From Nonomuraea sp. NBC_00507 (GTDB taxonomy: Bacteria; Actinomycetota; Actinomycetes; Streptosporangiales; Streptosporangiaceae): a DNA stretch of 64,000 nt. Made by a program: the position numbers and the translations under genes. Under the pieces are notes generated by a model. It was not told the DNA's origin. It saw only the letters and a list, made by a program, of their open reading frames with translations, and did no database searches. Where the stretch lies: positions 5,456,001 to 5,520,000 of the forward strand of contig NZ_CP107853.1 in assembly GCF_036013525.1 (NCBI RefSeq), written 5' to 3'. Below, one piece after another: positions 43,680 through 53,106 of this stretch; position 1 is the first letter of the stretch, and the number at the start of each line of letters is the position of its first letter.

Positions 43680-46127
43680 GTGAGTGAGTACGACCCGCAG
43701 GCGCTGCAGGCCAAGTGGCTGCAGCGCTGGGAGGAGCAGGAGCCCTTCCGGGCGAGCGAAGAGCCCGCCGACCCCCGCGAGCGGCGCTACATGCTCGACA
43801 TGTTCCCCTACCCGTCGGGTGACCTCCACATGGGCCACGGCGAGGTGTTCGCCATCGGCGACGTCGTCGCGCGCTACTGGATGCAAAAGGGCTACAACGT
43901 CCTGCACCCGATCGGCTGGGACTCCTTCGGCCTGCCCGCGGAGAACGCCGCGATCAAGCGCAACGCCCACCCGGCCGAGTGGACCTACGCCAACATCGAG
44001 ACGCAGGCGCACTCGTTCAAGCGCTACGGGATCTCCTTCGACTGGTCGCGCCGCCTGCACACGAGCGACCCCGACTACTACCGCTGGAACCAGTGGCTGT
44101 TCAACCGCTTCTTCGAGCGTGGCCTGGCCTACCGCAAGGGCGGCCTGGTCAACTGGTGCCCCAACGACCAGACGGTGCTGGCCAACGAGCAGGTCGTGGC
44201 CGGAAAGTGCGAGCGCTGCGGCGCCGACGTCATCCGCCGCGAGCTGACGCAGTGGTACTTCAAGATCACTGACTACGCGCAGCGGCTGCTGGACGACATG
44301 GACCAGCTGACCGGCTGGCCGGAGCGGCTGCTGACCATGCAGCGCAACTGGATCGGCCGCTCCGAGGGCGCCGACGTGCTGTTCACGATCGAGGGCCGCG
44401 AGGAGCCGGTCCACGTCTACACGACGCGGCCCGACACGCTGTTCGGGGCCACGTTCTTCGTGGTCGCCGCGGACGCGGCGCTGGCCGACGAGATCGTCAC
44501 CGACGAGTGGCGGGAAGCGTTCGAGGCCTACCGCACCGAGGTGGCCCGGCTGAGCGACATCGAGCGCCTGGCCACGGACAAGGAGAAGACCGGCGTCTTC
44601 CTGGGCCGCTACGCGATCAACCCGGTCAACGGCGAGCGCATCCCGGTCTGGGCGGCCGACTACGTGCTGTCCGACTACGGCCACGGCGCCATCATGGCCG
44701 TGCCCGCTCACGACCAGCGCGACCTGGACTTCGCGCTGAAGTTCGACCTGCCAGTGAAGGTGGTCGTGCACACCGGCCTGGCCGACCCGGGCGAGACCGG
44801 CGAGGCCACGCCCGGCGAGGGCACGCTGGTCAACTCCGGCCCGCTGGACGGGCTGGAGAAGGCCGAGGCCATCCGCAAGATCATCGAGGTCTTGGAGGCC
44901 GAGGGCAAGGGCACGGGCGCGATCAACTTCCGGCTGCGCGACTGGCTGCTGTCCCGGCAGCGTTACTGGGGCACGCCGATCCCGATCATTCACTGCCCCG
45001 ACTGTGGCGAGGTCCCCGTCCCCGACGAGCAGCTGCCCGTCACGCTGCCCGACCTGCGCGGCGAGGCGCTGTCGCCCAAGGGCGTGTCCCCGCTGGCCAG
45101 TGCTACCGACTGGGTCAACGTCGAGTGCCCCAAGTGCGGCGGACGCGCCCAGCGCGACACCGACACGATGGACACGTTCGTCGACTCGTCCTGGTATTTC
45201 CTGCGTTACTGCTCGCCGGGCTACACCGACGGCCCGTTCGACGTCGAGCAGGTGCGCAAGTGGGGCCCGATCGACCAATATGTCGGCGGCATCGAGCACG
45301 CGGTGCTGCACCTGCTCTACTCCCGGTTCTTCACCAAGGTCCTGCACGACATGGGCATGCTGGACTTCAGCGAGCCCTTCCAACGCATGCTGAACCAGGG
45401 GCAGGTGATCAACGGCGGCAAGGCCATGTCGAAGTCCCTGGGCAATGGCGTGGACCTGGGCCAGCAGATCGACGACTTCGGCGTCGACGCCGTACGCCTG
45501 ACCATGGTGTTCGCCGGGCCGCCCGAGGACGACATCGACTGGGCGGACGTCTCGCCGCTGGCCTCGCAGAAGTTCCTGGCCCGGGCCCTGCGCGTGATGT
45601 CGGAGGTGACCAGCGAGCCCGGCGTGGCAGTCGAGGGCGGCGACGTCGAGCTGCGCAAGGTCACCCACCGCACGATCGACGAGGTCACCCGGCAGATCGA
45701 CTCCTACAAGTTCAACGTGGCAGTGGCGCGGATGATGGAGCTGACCTCGGCCGCGCGGCGGGCCATCGACGTGGGCCCCGGCCCCGCCGACCCCGCCGTC
45801 CGTGAGGCTGCGGAGACGCTGGCGATCATGCTGTCACTGGTGGCTCCCTATACCGCCGAGGAGGGCTGGGAGCGGCTGGGCCGCACCGGCCCCGTCGCCT
45901 TCGGCGGGTGGCCGAGCGCCGACCCCGTGCTGCTGGTGCAGGAGTCGGTCACCTGCGTGGTGCAGGTGGCGGGCAAGGTGCGTGACCGGCTGGAGGTGTC
46001 GCCGGACATCACCGAGCAGGAGCTGCGGGAGCTGGCCCTGGCCTCAGAGAAGGTGTCCGCCTACCTGACGGGCATGCCCCGCAAGGTGATCGTCCGGGCG
46101 CCCAAGCTGGTCAACATCGTCCCGTAG
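43680..46127 (+). CDS. leuS: Leucyl-tRNA synthetase
   Basis: 815 residues from GTG 43680 (AGAAGGA upstream); the frame is open 5' through the leader but homology starts at [20 protein letters not shown]. Class I motif HMGH (residues 50-53), editing domain with [20 protein letters not shown], zinc-type [25 protein letters not shown], and the KMSKS loop as [12 protein letters not shown]. Anticodon-binding domain and C-terminal [15 protein letters not shown] are complete. Attaches leucine to tRNA-Leu in the cytoplasm. Probably controlled by the leader at 43553-43646. Confidence 0.97.
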   Translation: MSEYDPQALQAKWLQRWEEQEPFRASEEPADPRERRYMLDMFPYPSGDLHMGHGEVFAIGDVVARYWMQKGYNVLHPIGWDSFGLPAENAAIKRNAHPAEWTYANIETQAHSFKRYGISFDWSRRLHTSDPDYYRWNQWLFNRFFERGLAYRKGGLVNWCPNDQTVLANEQVVAGKCERCGADVIRRELTQWYFKITDYAQRLLDDMDQLTGWPERLLTMQRNWIGRSEGADVLFTIEGREEPVHVYTTRPDTLFGATFFVVAADAALADEIVTDEWREAFEAYRTEVARLSDIERLATDKEKTGVFLGRYAINPVNGERIPVWAADYVLSDYGHGAIMAVPAHDQRDLDFALKFDLPVKVVVHTGLADPGETGEATPGEGTLVNSGPLDGLEKAEAIRKIIEVLEAEGKGTGAINFRLRDWLLSRQRYWGTPIPIIHCPDCGEVPVPDEQLPVTLPDLRGEALSPKGVSPLASATDWVNVECPKCGGRAQRDTDTMDTFVDSSWYFLRYCSPGYTDGPFDVEQVRKWGPIDQYVGGIEHAVLHLLYSRFFTKVLHDMGMLDFSEPFQRMLNQGQVINGGKAMSKSLGNGVDLGQQIDDFGVDAVRLTMVFAGPPEDDIDWADVSPLASQKFLARALRVMSEVTSEPGVAVEGGDVELRKVTHRTIDEVTRQIDSYKFNVAVARMMELTSAARRAIDVGPGPADPAVREAAETLAIMLSLVAPYTAEEGWERLGRTGPVAFGGWPSADPVLLVQESVTCVVQVAGKVRDRLEVSPDITEQELRELALASEKVSAYLTGMPRKVIVRAPKLVNIVP

Positions 46128-46156
46128 CGTCGTCCCGCCCGGAGAGCCCACGGCCC

Positions 46157-46216
46157 TGGGAGTCTCGGCTCTGGGAGTCCCGTCCGTGGGAGTCCCGTCC
46201 CTGAGATTCCAGGGCC
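46157..46216. repeat. Four 15-bp repeats after leuS
   Basis: TGGGAGTC/TGAGATTC-type units start at 46157, 46172, 46187 and 46202, an exact 15-base period; the last is degenerate. They fill the gap between the leuS stop (46127) and the convergent gene ending at 46228. Confidence 0.75.
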
Positions 46217-46227
46217 GGGGATCCTCG

Positions 46228-47193
46228 TCAGAGGGTGCGCAGGGCCGGGAGCAGTTCCTTCTCCGCCCAGTCGAAGAAGGGCTGCTGCTGGTCGTGGCCG
46301 ATCTGGACCAGCGCCACGTGCGTGTAGCCCGCGTCGGCGAACTTCTGGACCCCCTGGACGACCGCGTCCACGTCGTTGCCGCACGGCACGCTGTGGGCCA
46401 CGTCCTCAGGGCGTACCGTGCCGGCCGCGGCGGCGAAGTTCACCGGCGCGGGCAGCTCGGCCATGACCTTCCAACCGGCCGCGGCCCAGCGCCACAGCTG
46501 GTGGGCGCGCCGTTCTGCGGCCTCGGGGTCGGTGTCGTAGGCGAGCGCGAGCTGGCCGTAGACCGGCTTGCCCTGGCCGCCCGCGGCGTTGAACTGCCGG
46601 ACGACGTCCGGCATCGGCTCGTTGACGACCAGCAGGTCGCCGTACTCGGCGGCGATCTCCGCCGACTGGCCCCCCGAGGCGGCGATGCCGATCGGCACCC
46701 GCTCGTCCGGCAGGTCGTAGAGCTTGGCCGAGTCCACGTCGAAGAATTCGCCTTGGTAGGTCACGTAGCCGCCGCCGAACAGCTCCTTGATGATCTGGAT
46801 GGCCTCGGCGAACATCCGGTGCCTGGTGTCCACGGGCGGCCACCCCTCGCCGATGACGTGCTCGTTCAGGTTCTCGCCCGCGCCGAGGCCCAGCGTGAAC
46901 CTGCCGTGGCTCAGCACGCCCATCGTCGCGGCCTTCTGCGCCACCACGGCCGGGTGGTACCGCATGATGGGGCAGGTCACGTACGTCATGAGCGGCAGCC
47001 GCTCGGTGACCTGGGCCGCCGCGCCGAGCACCGACCAGCAGTAGGGGGAATGTCCCATCTCCTCGAGCCACGGGAAGTAGTGGTCGGAGATGACCGCGTA
47101 GTCGAAGCCGATCCGCTCGGCTGTCGCGGCGTAGTCCACGAGCTCGCGGGCCGGGGTCTGTTCGGACATCAAGGTGTAGCCGATTTGCACCAT
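46228..47193 (-). CDS. LLM class F420-dependent oxidoreductase
   Basis: 321 residues, a complete luciferase-like TIM barrel. It begins MVQIGYTLMSEQTPARELVD, has VISDHYFPWLEEMGHSPYCW, LMTYVTCPIMRYHPAVVAQK and GRFTLGLGAGENLNEHVIGE, and ends AGYTHVALVQIGHDQQQPFF. These match the TIGR03557-type group related to F420-dependent glucose-6-phosphate dehydrogenase. It transfers hydride between coenzyme F420 and an unknown substrate. Convergent with leuS. Confidence 0.9.
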   Translation of the reverse strand: MVQIGYTLMSEQTPARELVDYAATAERIGFDYAVISDHYFPWLEEMGHSPYCWSVLGAAAQVTERLPLMTYVTCPIMRYHPAVVAQKAATMGVLSHGRFTLGLGAGENLNEHVIGEGWPPVDTRHRMFAEAIQIIKELFGGGYVTYQGEFFDVDSAKLYDLPDERVPIGIAASGGQSAEIAAEYGDLLVVNEPMPDVVRQFNAAGGQGKPVYGQLALAYDTDPEAAERRAHQLWRWAAAGWKVMAELPAPVNFAAAAGTVRPEDVAHSVPCGNDVDAVVQGVQKFADAGYTHVALVQIGHDQQQPFFDWAEKELLPALRTL

Positions 47194-47242
47194 GCGTCCG
47201 GACTACCCGTGTTTGTCCGTATTAGCGGCGCCGGGCCGGAGA

Positions 47243-47525
47243 TCATCGATGGCCGAGCTCCTCGAGCACCAGCCCCAGGCCGATGCCCAGAAGCCAGATG
47301 TCCTTGGAGATGCCGATGCCCTCTTGGGGCGGGCACGAGCAGGACCGTGCCGAGGACGATCTCGGCCCGCGACAGCAGCCGGGCGAAGGTCACCGGGTCC
47401 ATGCGGCCGAGGAACGGGTACGTGCCTGCGGCCATCCCGTGCAGGCCGGCGGCGCCCTGATCGTCCACGCTCGTCTTGTCGAGTCCGGAGCTCAGGATGA
47501 TGGCGGCGGCCAGACGGGGCGGCAC
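47243..47525 (-). pseudogene. DoxX-like membrane protein with internal out-of-frame deletion
   Basis: The 5' part encodes PPRLAAAIILSSGLDKTSVD, GLHGMAAGTYPFLGRMDPVT and ARLLSRAEIVLGTVLLVPAP, an actinobacterial DoxX-type protein. The sequence then jumps, in another frame, to EGIGISKDIWLLGIGLGLVL and the stop at 47243. In family members these parts are separated by roughly 35-40 residues carrying another membrane helix. So an internal deletion (junction near 47318-47325) removed one helix and broke the frame. Confidence 0.7.
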
Positions 47526-47615
47526 ACCCTGGACTTGACCGTTCCCTGGGCCTGGTGGGTCCGCCAGGAGGGGAATTCATGGGCTGGGCTTGGTGTCGGG
47601 CATTAATGTTCAGCT

Positions 47616-50600
47616 GTGACGAACGGCGCATACCTGAGATATCCACATCTGCACGGTGACCTGGTCACCTTCGTAGCTGACGACGACGTTTGGCTGGCTC
47701 CCCTCGCGGGGGGAAGGGCCTGGCGCTTCACCGCCGATCGGGTGCCGGTGTCGGATCCGCGGTTCTCGCCCGACGGCAGCCACATCGCGTGGACCGGCGG
47801 CAGGGAGGGTGCCCCGGAGGTGTTCGCGGCCGAGATCGACGGACCCGAGGGGGAGCGGCTGACCCACTGGGGCAGCGACACGACCCGGGTGCGCGGGTGG
47901 ACCGAGGACGGAGCCGTGCTGGCGATCAGCTCGACGGGGCAGAGCCATCGCGTCAGGAACTGGGCCTACGCGGTGCCGCTCGACGGGGGACCGGGGACGC
48001 GGCTGCCGTACGGATGGGCCAGCGACGTCGCCGTCAGCGACGGGCGGGTCGCCACCGTGTCGGCGATGTGGCGCGAGCCGTCGCAGTGGAAGCGATACCG
48101 GGGCGGGACCGCGGGCAAGATCTGGGTGGACGCCGACGGGAGCGGGGAGTTCGCCCGGTTGTTCGCCGACAGCACGGCGCAATACTGGTCCGTCAGCTGG
48201 GTGGGGGACAGGATCGTCTTCCTGGCCGACCTCGACGGGACCGGGAACCTCTACTCCGCCCTGCCGGACGGCTCCGACCTGCGCAAGCACAGTTCCCACG
48301 AGGAGTTCTACGCCCGCCACGCCACCGCCGACGGACAGCGGGTGATCTACAGCCACGCCGGGGACCTGTGGTTGCTGGAGAGCCTGGACGCGGAGCCTCA
48401 CCGGCTGGATGTCCGGCTCGGCGGGCCGAGGCCGGGACGGGCCAGGCGGCCGGCGCCCACGCGGGTCGGCTCCTACGCGCCCGACGCCACCGGGCGGGCC
48501 AGCGTGGTCGAGATCCGCGGCACCGCGCACTGGGTGCCCCACCGTGACGGCCCGGCGGGTGCGCTGCGTGTCCAGCCGGGCGTTCGCGTACGGCTGCCGC
48601 GCGTTCTCGACGGCGACGGGCGCGCCATCTGGGTGTCGGACGTCAGCGGCGAGGACGGGCTGGAGATCGGCACGCCCGGCGGCGAGATACGCACGCTGGC
48701 CACCGGGCAGCTCGGCCGGGTGCTGGAGCTGGAGGCCGCGCCCGACGGCAAACACGCGGCCGTCGCCACGCACGACGGGCGGTTGCTGGTCGTCGACCTC
48801 GAGTCCGGCGGCCTCCGGGAGCTCGACCGCACCACGCAGGGAGACCTCAGCGGACTGACGTTCTCGCCCGACTCGCGCTGGCTGGCCTGGGAGCATCCGC
48901 ACCAGCGCCCGCTGTCGCAGATCAAGATGGGGCGGGTGGACGGCACGTCGGTGATCGACGTGACGCCGGTGCGGTTCGACGACTACGACCCGGTCTTCAC
49001 CAAGGACGGCAAGTATCTGGCGTTCCTGTCAGCGCGGACGTTCGACCCCGTGTACGACTCCCACGTCTTCGACATGTCCTTCCTCTACGGGTGCCGGCCG
49101 TACATCGTGCCGCTGCAGGCCGGCACGCCGTCGCCATTCGACCCGTCGCTGCAGGGGCGGGGCTTCAACGGCGAGGACGACAAGCCGAACAAGGACGACA
49201 AGCAGGACGACGCGCCGCCGCGGACCGAGGTGGACCCTGAAGGGCTCGGCTCGCGCGTGGTGCCCGTGCCGGTGCCCGCCGGACGCTACGGCAACCTGCG
49301 CACCGCCAAGGACGCCCTGCTCTGGCTGCGATACCCGCTCACCGGGCAGCACGGGGACGAGCCGTCGCAGGAGATGGTGCTGGAGCGATACGACCTGAAG
49401 AAGCGGGCCAAGAGCGAGCTGGGCAAGGAAGTGCGCTCGTTCCAGGTCAGCGGCGACGGCACCAGGCTCGTCACCCATGGCAAGAACGGCCTGCAGACCC
49501 GCGCCGCCACCGAGGGCGACGAGGTCGTCACCGTCGACCTGGACCGGATCACCGTCCAGATCGACCCGGTCGCCGAGTGGCGGCAGGGCTTCCACGAGGC
49601 CGGTCGGCTCATGCGCGACCACTTCTGGCGTGCGGACATGGGCGGCGTCGACTGGCAGGGCGTGCTCGACCGGTACGCGCCGTTCGTCGAGCGCATCGGC
49701 GCCCACTCGGAGCTGATCGACCTGCTCTGGGAGGCACAGGGCGAGCTGGGCACCTCCCACGCCTACGCCGCCGCCCCCAACGGCGGCTCCGACCCGCGCC
49801 GCCGCCAAGGGCTACTCGGCGCCGACCTGACCAGGGACGCCGACGGCGTGTGGCGGGTCGAGCGCATCCTGCCCGGCGAGTCCTCCGACCACGCCGCCCG
49901 CTCGCCCCTGCTCGCCCCCGGCGTCGCCGTCCGTCCGGGCGACGCGATCGTCGCGGTGGGCGGGCGTCCGGTCGATCCCGTACGCGGGCCGCTCGCCCTC
50001 CTGGCCGGCACCGCGAACCAGCCCATCGAGCTCACCGTCCGGCCCGCCTCCGGCGGCGACCCGCGCCGCGTCGTGGTCAGCCCGATCGCGGACGAGACGC
50101 CGCTGCGTTACCACGACTGGGTGGAGGGCCGGCGGACGCTGGTGCGGGAGGCGTCGGACGGGCGGCTCGGGTATCTGCACGTGCCGGACATGGTGGGGAC
50201 GGGGTGGGCCCAGTTCCATCGCGACCTGCGTACCGAGATGGCCTTCGACGGGCTGATCGTGGACGTGCGGCACAACGGCGGTGGGCACCTGTCGGAACTG
50301 ATCCTGGAGAAGCTGTCCCGCAAGGTCACCGGGTGGGCGCGGGCGCGCGGGTACGAACCCCGGCGGTATCCGATGGACTCCCCGCGGGGACCGATCGTGA
50401 CGATCACAGACGAATTCGCGGGCTCGGACGGGGACATCGTGAGCGCGGGGATCAAGAACCGCGGCATCGGGTCGCTGGTGGGGACGCGGACGTGGGGCGG
50501 GGTGATCGGGATCGACTCCCGGTACAACCTGGTCGACGGGACCCGGGTCACCCAGCCCCGGTACTCGTTCTGGCTCGACGGGCCTGGATGGGGCGTGGAG

Positions 50601-50756
50601 AACTATGGGGTTGATCCGGACATCGAGGTGGTGATCACGCCGCAGGATCGGGCGGCGGGGCGGGATCCGCAGCTGGACAAGGCGATCGAGCTCGCGCTCG
50701 CCGCCCTGGCGGAGAACCCGCCCGCCACCCCGCCCGACCTGCCACCCCTGCCCTGA
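47616..50756 (+). CDS. Tricorn-type S41 family protease
   Basis: 1046 residues from GTG 47616. N-terminal beta-propeller domains (SDPRFSPDGSHIAWTGG, LTFSPDSRWLAWEHP, DPVFTKDGKYLAFLSARTFD), a charged spacer (DDKPNKDDKQDD), then helical core, PDZ domain (LAPGVAVRPGDAIVAVGGRP) and S41 catalytic domain. Catalytic elements of Thermoplasma tricorn are all visible: Ser-His in GELGTSHAYA, nucleophilic Ser with Asp in FAGSDGDIVS, and Glu in VENYGVDPDIE. Cytoplasmic processive protease working after the proteasome on peptides. Confidence 0.92.
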   Translation: MTNGAYLRYPHLHGDLVTFVADDDVWLAPLAGGRAWRFTADRVPVSDPRFSPDGSHIAWTGGREGAPEVFAAEIDGPEGERLTHWGSDTTRVRGWTEDGAVLAISSTGQSHRVRNWAYAVPLDGGPGTRLPYGWASDVAVSDGRVATVSAMWREPSQWKRYRGGTAGKIWVDADGSGEFARLFADSTAQYWSVSWVGDRIVFLADLDGTGNLYSALPDGSDLRKHSSHEEFYARHATADGQRVIYSHAGDLWLLESLDAEPHRLDVRLGGPRPGRARRPAPTRVGSYAPDATGRASVVEIRGTAHWVPHRDGPAGALRVQPGVRVRLPRVLDGDGRAIWVSDVSGEDGLEIGTPGGEIRTLATGQLGRVLELEAAPDGKHAAVATHDGRLLVVDLESGGLRELDRTTQGDLSGLTFSPDSRWLAWEHPHQRPLSQIKMGRVDGTSVIDVTPVRFDDYDPVFTKDGKYLAFLSARTFDPVYDSHVFDMSFLYGCRPYIVPLQAGTPSPFDPSLQGRGFNGEDDKPNKDDKQDDAPPRTEVDPEGLGSRVVPVPVPAGRYGNLRTAKDALLWLRYPLTGQHGDEPSQEMVLERYDLKKRAKSELGKEVRSFQVSGDGTRLVTHGKNGLQTRAATEGDEVVTVDLDRITVQIDPVAEWRQGFHEAGRLMRDHFWRADMGGVDWQGVLDRYAPFVERIGAHSELIDLLWEAQGELGTSHAYAAAPNGGSDPRRRQGLLGADLTRDADGVWRVERILPGESSDHAARSPLLAPGVAVRPGDAIVAVGGRPVDPVRGPLALLAGTANQPIELTVRPASGGDPRRVVVSPIADETPLRYHDWVEGRRTLVREASDGRLGYLHVPDMVGTGWAQFHRDLRTEMAFDGLIVDVRHNGGGHLSELILEKLSRKVTGWARARGYEPRRYPMDSPRGPIVTITDEFAGSDGDIVSAGIKNRGIGSLVGTRTWGGVIGIDSRYNLVDGTRVTQPRYSFWLDGPGWGVENYGVDPDIEVVITPQDRAAGRDPQLDKAIELALAALAENPPATPPDLPPLP

Positions 50757-50795
50757 CGCCCCGCGCGGGGCCGCGCCTGACGGTCCGCGGCGCCG

Positions 50796-50859
50796 CACGT
50801 GCGGCGGTGCTCACGTGCGGTGGTGCTCACGTGCGGTGGTGCTCACGTGCGGTGGTGCT
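50796..50859. repeat. Four 16-bp tandem repeats containing CACGTG
   Basis: Units CACGTGCGG(C/T)GGTGCT at 50796, 50812, 50828 and 50844, followed by a partial unit. The first differs from the others by one base. They start 40 bases after the tricorn stop codon. Each unit contains the palindrome CACGTG. Confidence 0.9.
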
Positions 50860-50997
50860 CACGTGCCACGGTGCCCCGCGGCCACCAGCCTGGCTCGGCG
50901 TCAGGCCGGGAGTCGCCTGTCTGGGAGCGGCGGTGCCGCCGGGCGGGGCGCCGGGTCAGATGGTGGCCACGCGCCATAACGCGTGGCCGGGTGAGGG

Positions 50998-52107
50998 TCA
51001 GCGGAGGCGGGACAGGCGGTTGAGGATCTCGGCGAGGACGGGCTCGCTGGTGGCGAAGTTCAGGCGGACGTACTCCGCCCCACCGGGCCCGAAGCCCGCC
51101 CCGTCCGTCAGCAGCACCTTGGCCTCCCGTTCGATGACCTCCGCCATCCCCGTCCGCCCCACATGCAGCCACGCCAGATACGTCGCCTGGGGAATCCGAT
51201 AGCCGAAGGTGGCGGGCAGGCGGGCGGCGATCGTGTGCCGGTGACGATCCAGCAGGAGGCGAACCCCGTCCAACCAGGCGTCGCCGTGCCGCCACGCCGC
51301 CACCGTCGCCTCGACCCCGAACAGGTTGGCGGAGCCGTACAGGAAGGGCGGCTGCGCCTCCAGGGCTTTGCGGACCCCCTGGTGCCCGAGGTGGGCGACC
51401 GAGAGGCGGATGCCGCCCAGGTTGAACGCCTTCGTCGCGGACGTGAGGGTGACGGTGCGTTCGGGGAGGATCGTGGCGAACGGGATGTGCCGGTGCGGCT
51501 CGAAGGTCAGGTCGGCGTGGATCTCGTCCGCGATCACGAGCAGATCGTGGCGTTCGGCCTGCTCGGCCAGGTGGGTCAGCTCCTCGCGAGTGAACACCCG
51601 GCCGGTCGGATTGTGCGGGTTGACCAAGAGCAGCACCCGGCAGCCCGACAGGTCGGGCACCTCGAAGCGCCACGAATCGCCGTCGGGCTCGGCCTGGATG
51701 GCGTGCAAGGGGCGGTCCATGACCTGCAGCGTCGTGAGGAACGGATGGTAGGCGGGAGTGTGCACGGCCACCCCGTCGCCGGGCTTGGTCCAGACGTGGA
51801 GCAGGACCTGGAGTGCCTGGTTGAGGTCGTTGAACGAACGTACCTGCGACGGGTCGGGCGACCAGCCGTACCGGCCCGCCATGCGCTCGGCGAACGCCTC
51901 GGCCAGCGGCCCCGCGTTGGGCTTGTCCAGCCAGGCCGGGTAGCCGAGGTCGGTGCCGGCCCGCCGGCGCAGCGCCTCGATGACCTCGGGCGCGGTGGGC
52001 AGGTCCATGTCGGCTATCCAGGCGGGAATGATCCCCGGACCCGCCTTCGCCCACTTAAATCCATCATTTCGTGCCTTGAGGTCGTCTAGGCGGTATGCGG
52101 TATTCAC
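50998..52107 (-). CDS. PatB/MalY-type PLP-dependent aminotransferase-fold lyase
   Basis: 369 residues from ATG 52107. Fold type I PLP enzyme: WIADMDLPTAPEVIEALRRR and AGTDLGYPAW are the PatB/MalY N-terminal signature; LLVNPHNPTGRVFTREEL binds PLP, IADEIHADL provides the Asp, and SATKAFNLGGIRLS the Schiff-base Lys. Such proteins are C-S beta-lyases cleaving cystathionine or cysteine conjugates. Divergent from the nucleotidyltransferase at 52172. Confidence 0.9.
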   Translation of the reverse strand: MNTAYRLDDLKARNDGFKWAKAGPGIIPAWIADMDLPTAPEVIEALRRRAGTDLGYPAWLDKPNAGPLAEAFAERMAGRYGWSPDPSQVRSFNDLNQALQVLLHVWTKPGDGVAVHTPAYHPFLTTLQVMDRPLHAIQAEPDGDSWRFEVPDLSGCRVLLLVNPHNPTGRVFTREELTHLAEQAERHDLLVIADEIHADLTFEPHRHIPFATILPERTVTLTSATKAFNLGGIRLSVAHLGHQGVRKALEAQPPFLYGSANLFGVEATVAAWRHGDAWLDGVRLLLDRHRHTIAARLPATFGYRIPQATYLAWLHVGRTGMAEVIEREAKVLLTDGAGFGPGGAEYVRLNFATSEPVLAEILNRLSRLR

Positions 52108-52171
52108 CTGGACATTCTAGGATTTAGATTGTGATGAGGCGGCGGCGTCGATTGTGGCAGGCTGAGCGGTG

Positions 52172-53017
52172 ATGACGCCCCACCCGAAGATCGACGCGAT
52201 TGTCGAGACATACCTGTCAGTGGCCGACGCGGCGGCTCCCGGGCTCATCGAAGGGCTCTACCTCGAGGGGTCGGCGGCGCTGGATGACTACCGGCCGGCC
52301 ACGAGCGACGTGGACTTCGTCGCGGTCACGGCCGCCGGGCCGCCGATCGAGACGCTGGAGCGCATCCACACCAGCCTCGGCGCCCACCCGTTCGAAGGCG
52401 TCTACGTGACCTGGGACGACCTGCGCCGCAACCCCTTGGACCTCGGGGCGCGCCCGCAGGCCCACGCCGGCAAGCTCAACCCCCAGGGCGGCCTCAACCC
52501 GGTCACCTGGCATACGCTGGCCCGCCACGGGGTGACCTGCCGCGGTCCCAAGGCGGGGGAGCTCGACATCTGGACCGATCCTGCCGTCCTCGCCGCCTGG
52601 ACCGACGCCAACCTCGACCGCTACTGGCGGCGCCTGGTGACCCGGGCTTCCCACCTGTTTTCGCCGTGGGGGCTGGCATCGCTGGGCCCGTACGCCACCG
52701 TGTGGATCGTCACGGGCGTCTCCCGGCTGCACTACACGCTCGCGACGGGCGAGCTCACGTCCAAGACGGGCGCGGCGCGGCATGCGCGGAAAACGTTCCC
52801 CGAGCGCTGGCACCGCGTGATCGACGAGGCGCTGCGGCTGCGGGCGGACGACACCGCGGAGCCCTCGCTCGGGTGCTTGGTCTCGGGGCTGGGTGAGCAC
52901 TTCGGCACACCCCGGCGCTCGCTGTACGGCTCCCCGTTCGAACGGCGGCATGACGTGCTCGACTTCGCGGACCAGGCGATCAAGGCCGCGCACGACCTGT
53001 ACACCGCTGGGGATTGA
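52172..53017 (+). CDS. Nucleotidyltransferase, AadA/DUF4111-like
   Basis: 281 residues from ATG 52172; a GTG is directly before it. Nucleotidyltransferase motif GLYLEGSAALDDYRPATSDV then DFVAV (GS-x-DxD). A C-terminal helical domain (DLRRNPLDLGARPQAHAGKL, WIVTGVSRLHYTLATGELTS, KTGAARHARKTFPERWHRVI) resembles the DUF4111 region of streptomycin/spectinomycin adenylyltransferases. A chromosomal homologue; antibiotic resistance is not established. Confidence 0.82.
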   Translation: MTPHPKIDAIVETYLSVADAAAPGLIEGLYLEGSAALDDYRPATSDVDFVAVTAAGPPIETLERIHTSLGAHPFEGVYVTWDDLRRNPLDLGARPQAHAGKLNPQGGLNPVTWHTLARHGVTCRGPKAGELDIWTDPAVLAAWTDANLDRYWRRLVTRASHLFSPWGLASLGPYATVWIVTGVSRLHYTLATGELTSKTGAARHARKTFPERWHRVIDEALRLRADDTAEPSLGCLVSGLGEHFGTPRRSLYGSPFERRHDVLDFADQAIKAAHDLYTAGD

Positions 53018-53074
53018 CGGCGGATCGGCCCTGGGGTACGAATGCGATCACCGCGCCCTCGTCGGCGTGGTGAA

Positions 53075-53090
53075 ATGTTAGCGCTAACAT
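53075..53090. promoter_or_regulatory. LacI-type operator ATGTTAGCGCTAACAT
   Basis: A perfect 16-bp palindrome, 17 bases before the first GH43 ATG. It matches the TGTTAGCGCTAACA operators of LacI-family sugar regulators that control secreted glycosidases in actinomycetes. Its position over the transcription start or ribosome-binding region suggests repression. No lacI-type gene is in the window. Confidence 0.85.
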
Positions 53091-53106
53091 CACAGAGGGG
53101 CCGCGG

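Noticed and set aside
43614..45668. 684-codon open frame antisense to leuS
   Set aside because: It is a GC-driven shadow of leuS: His/Arg/Val/Gln-rich, no family motif, while the leuS frame is complete and conserved.
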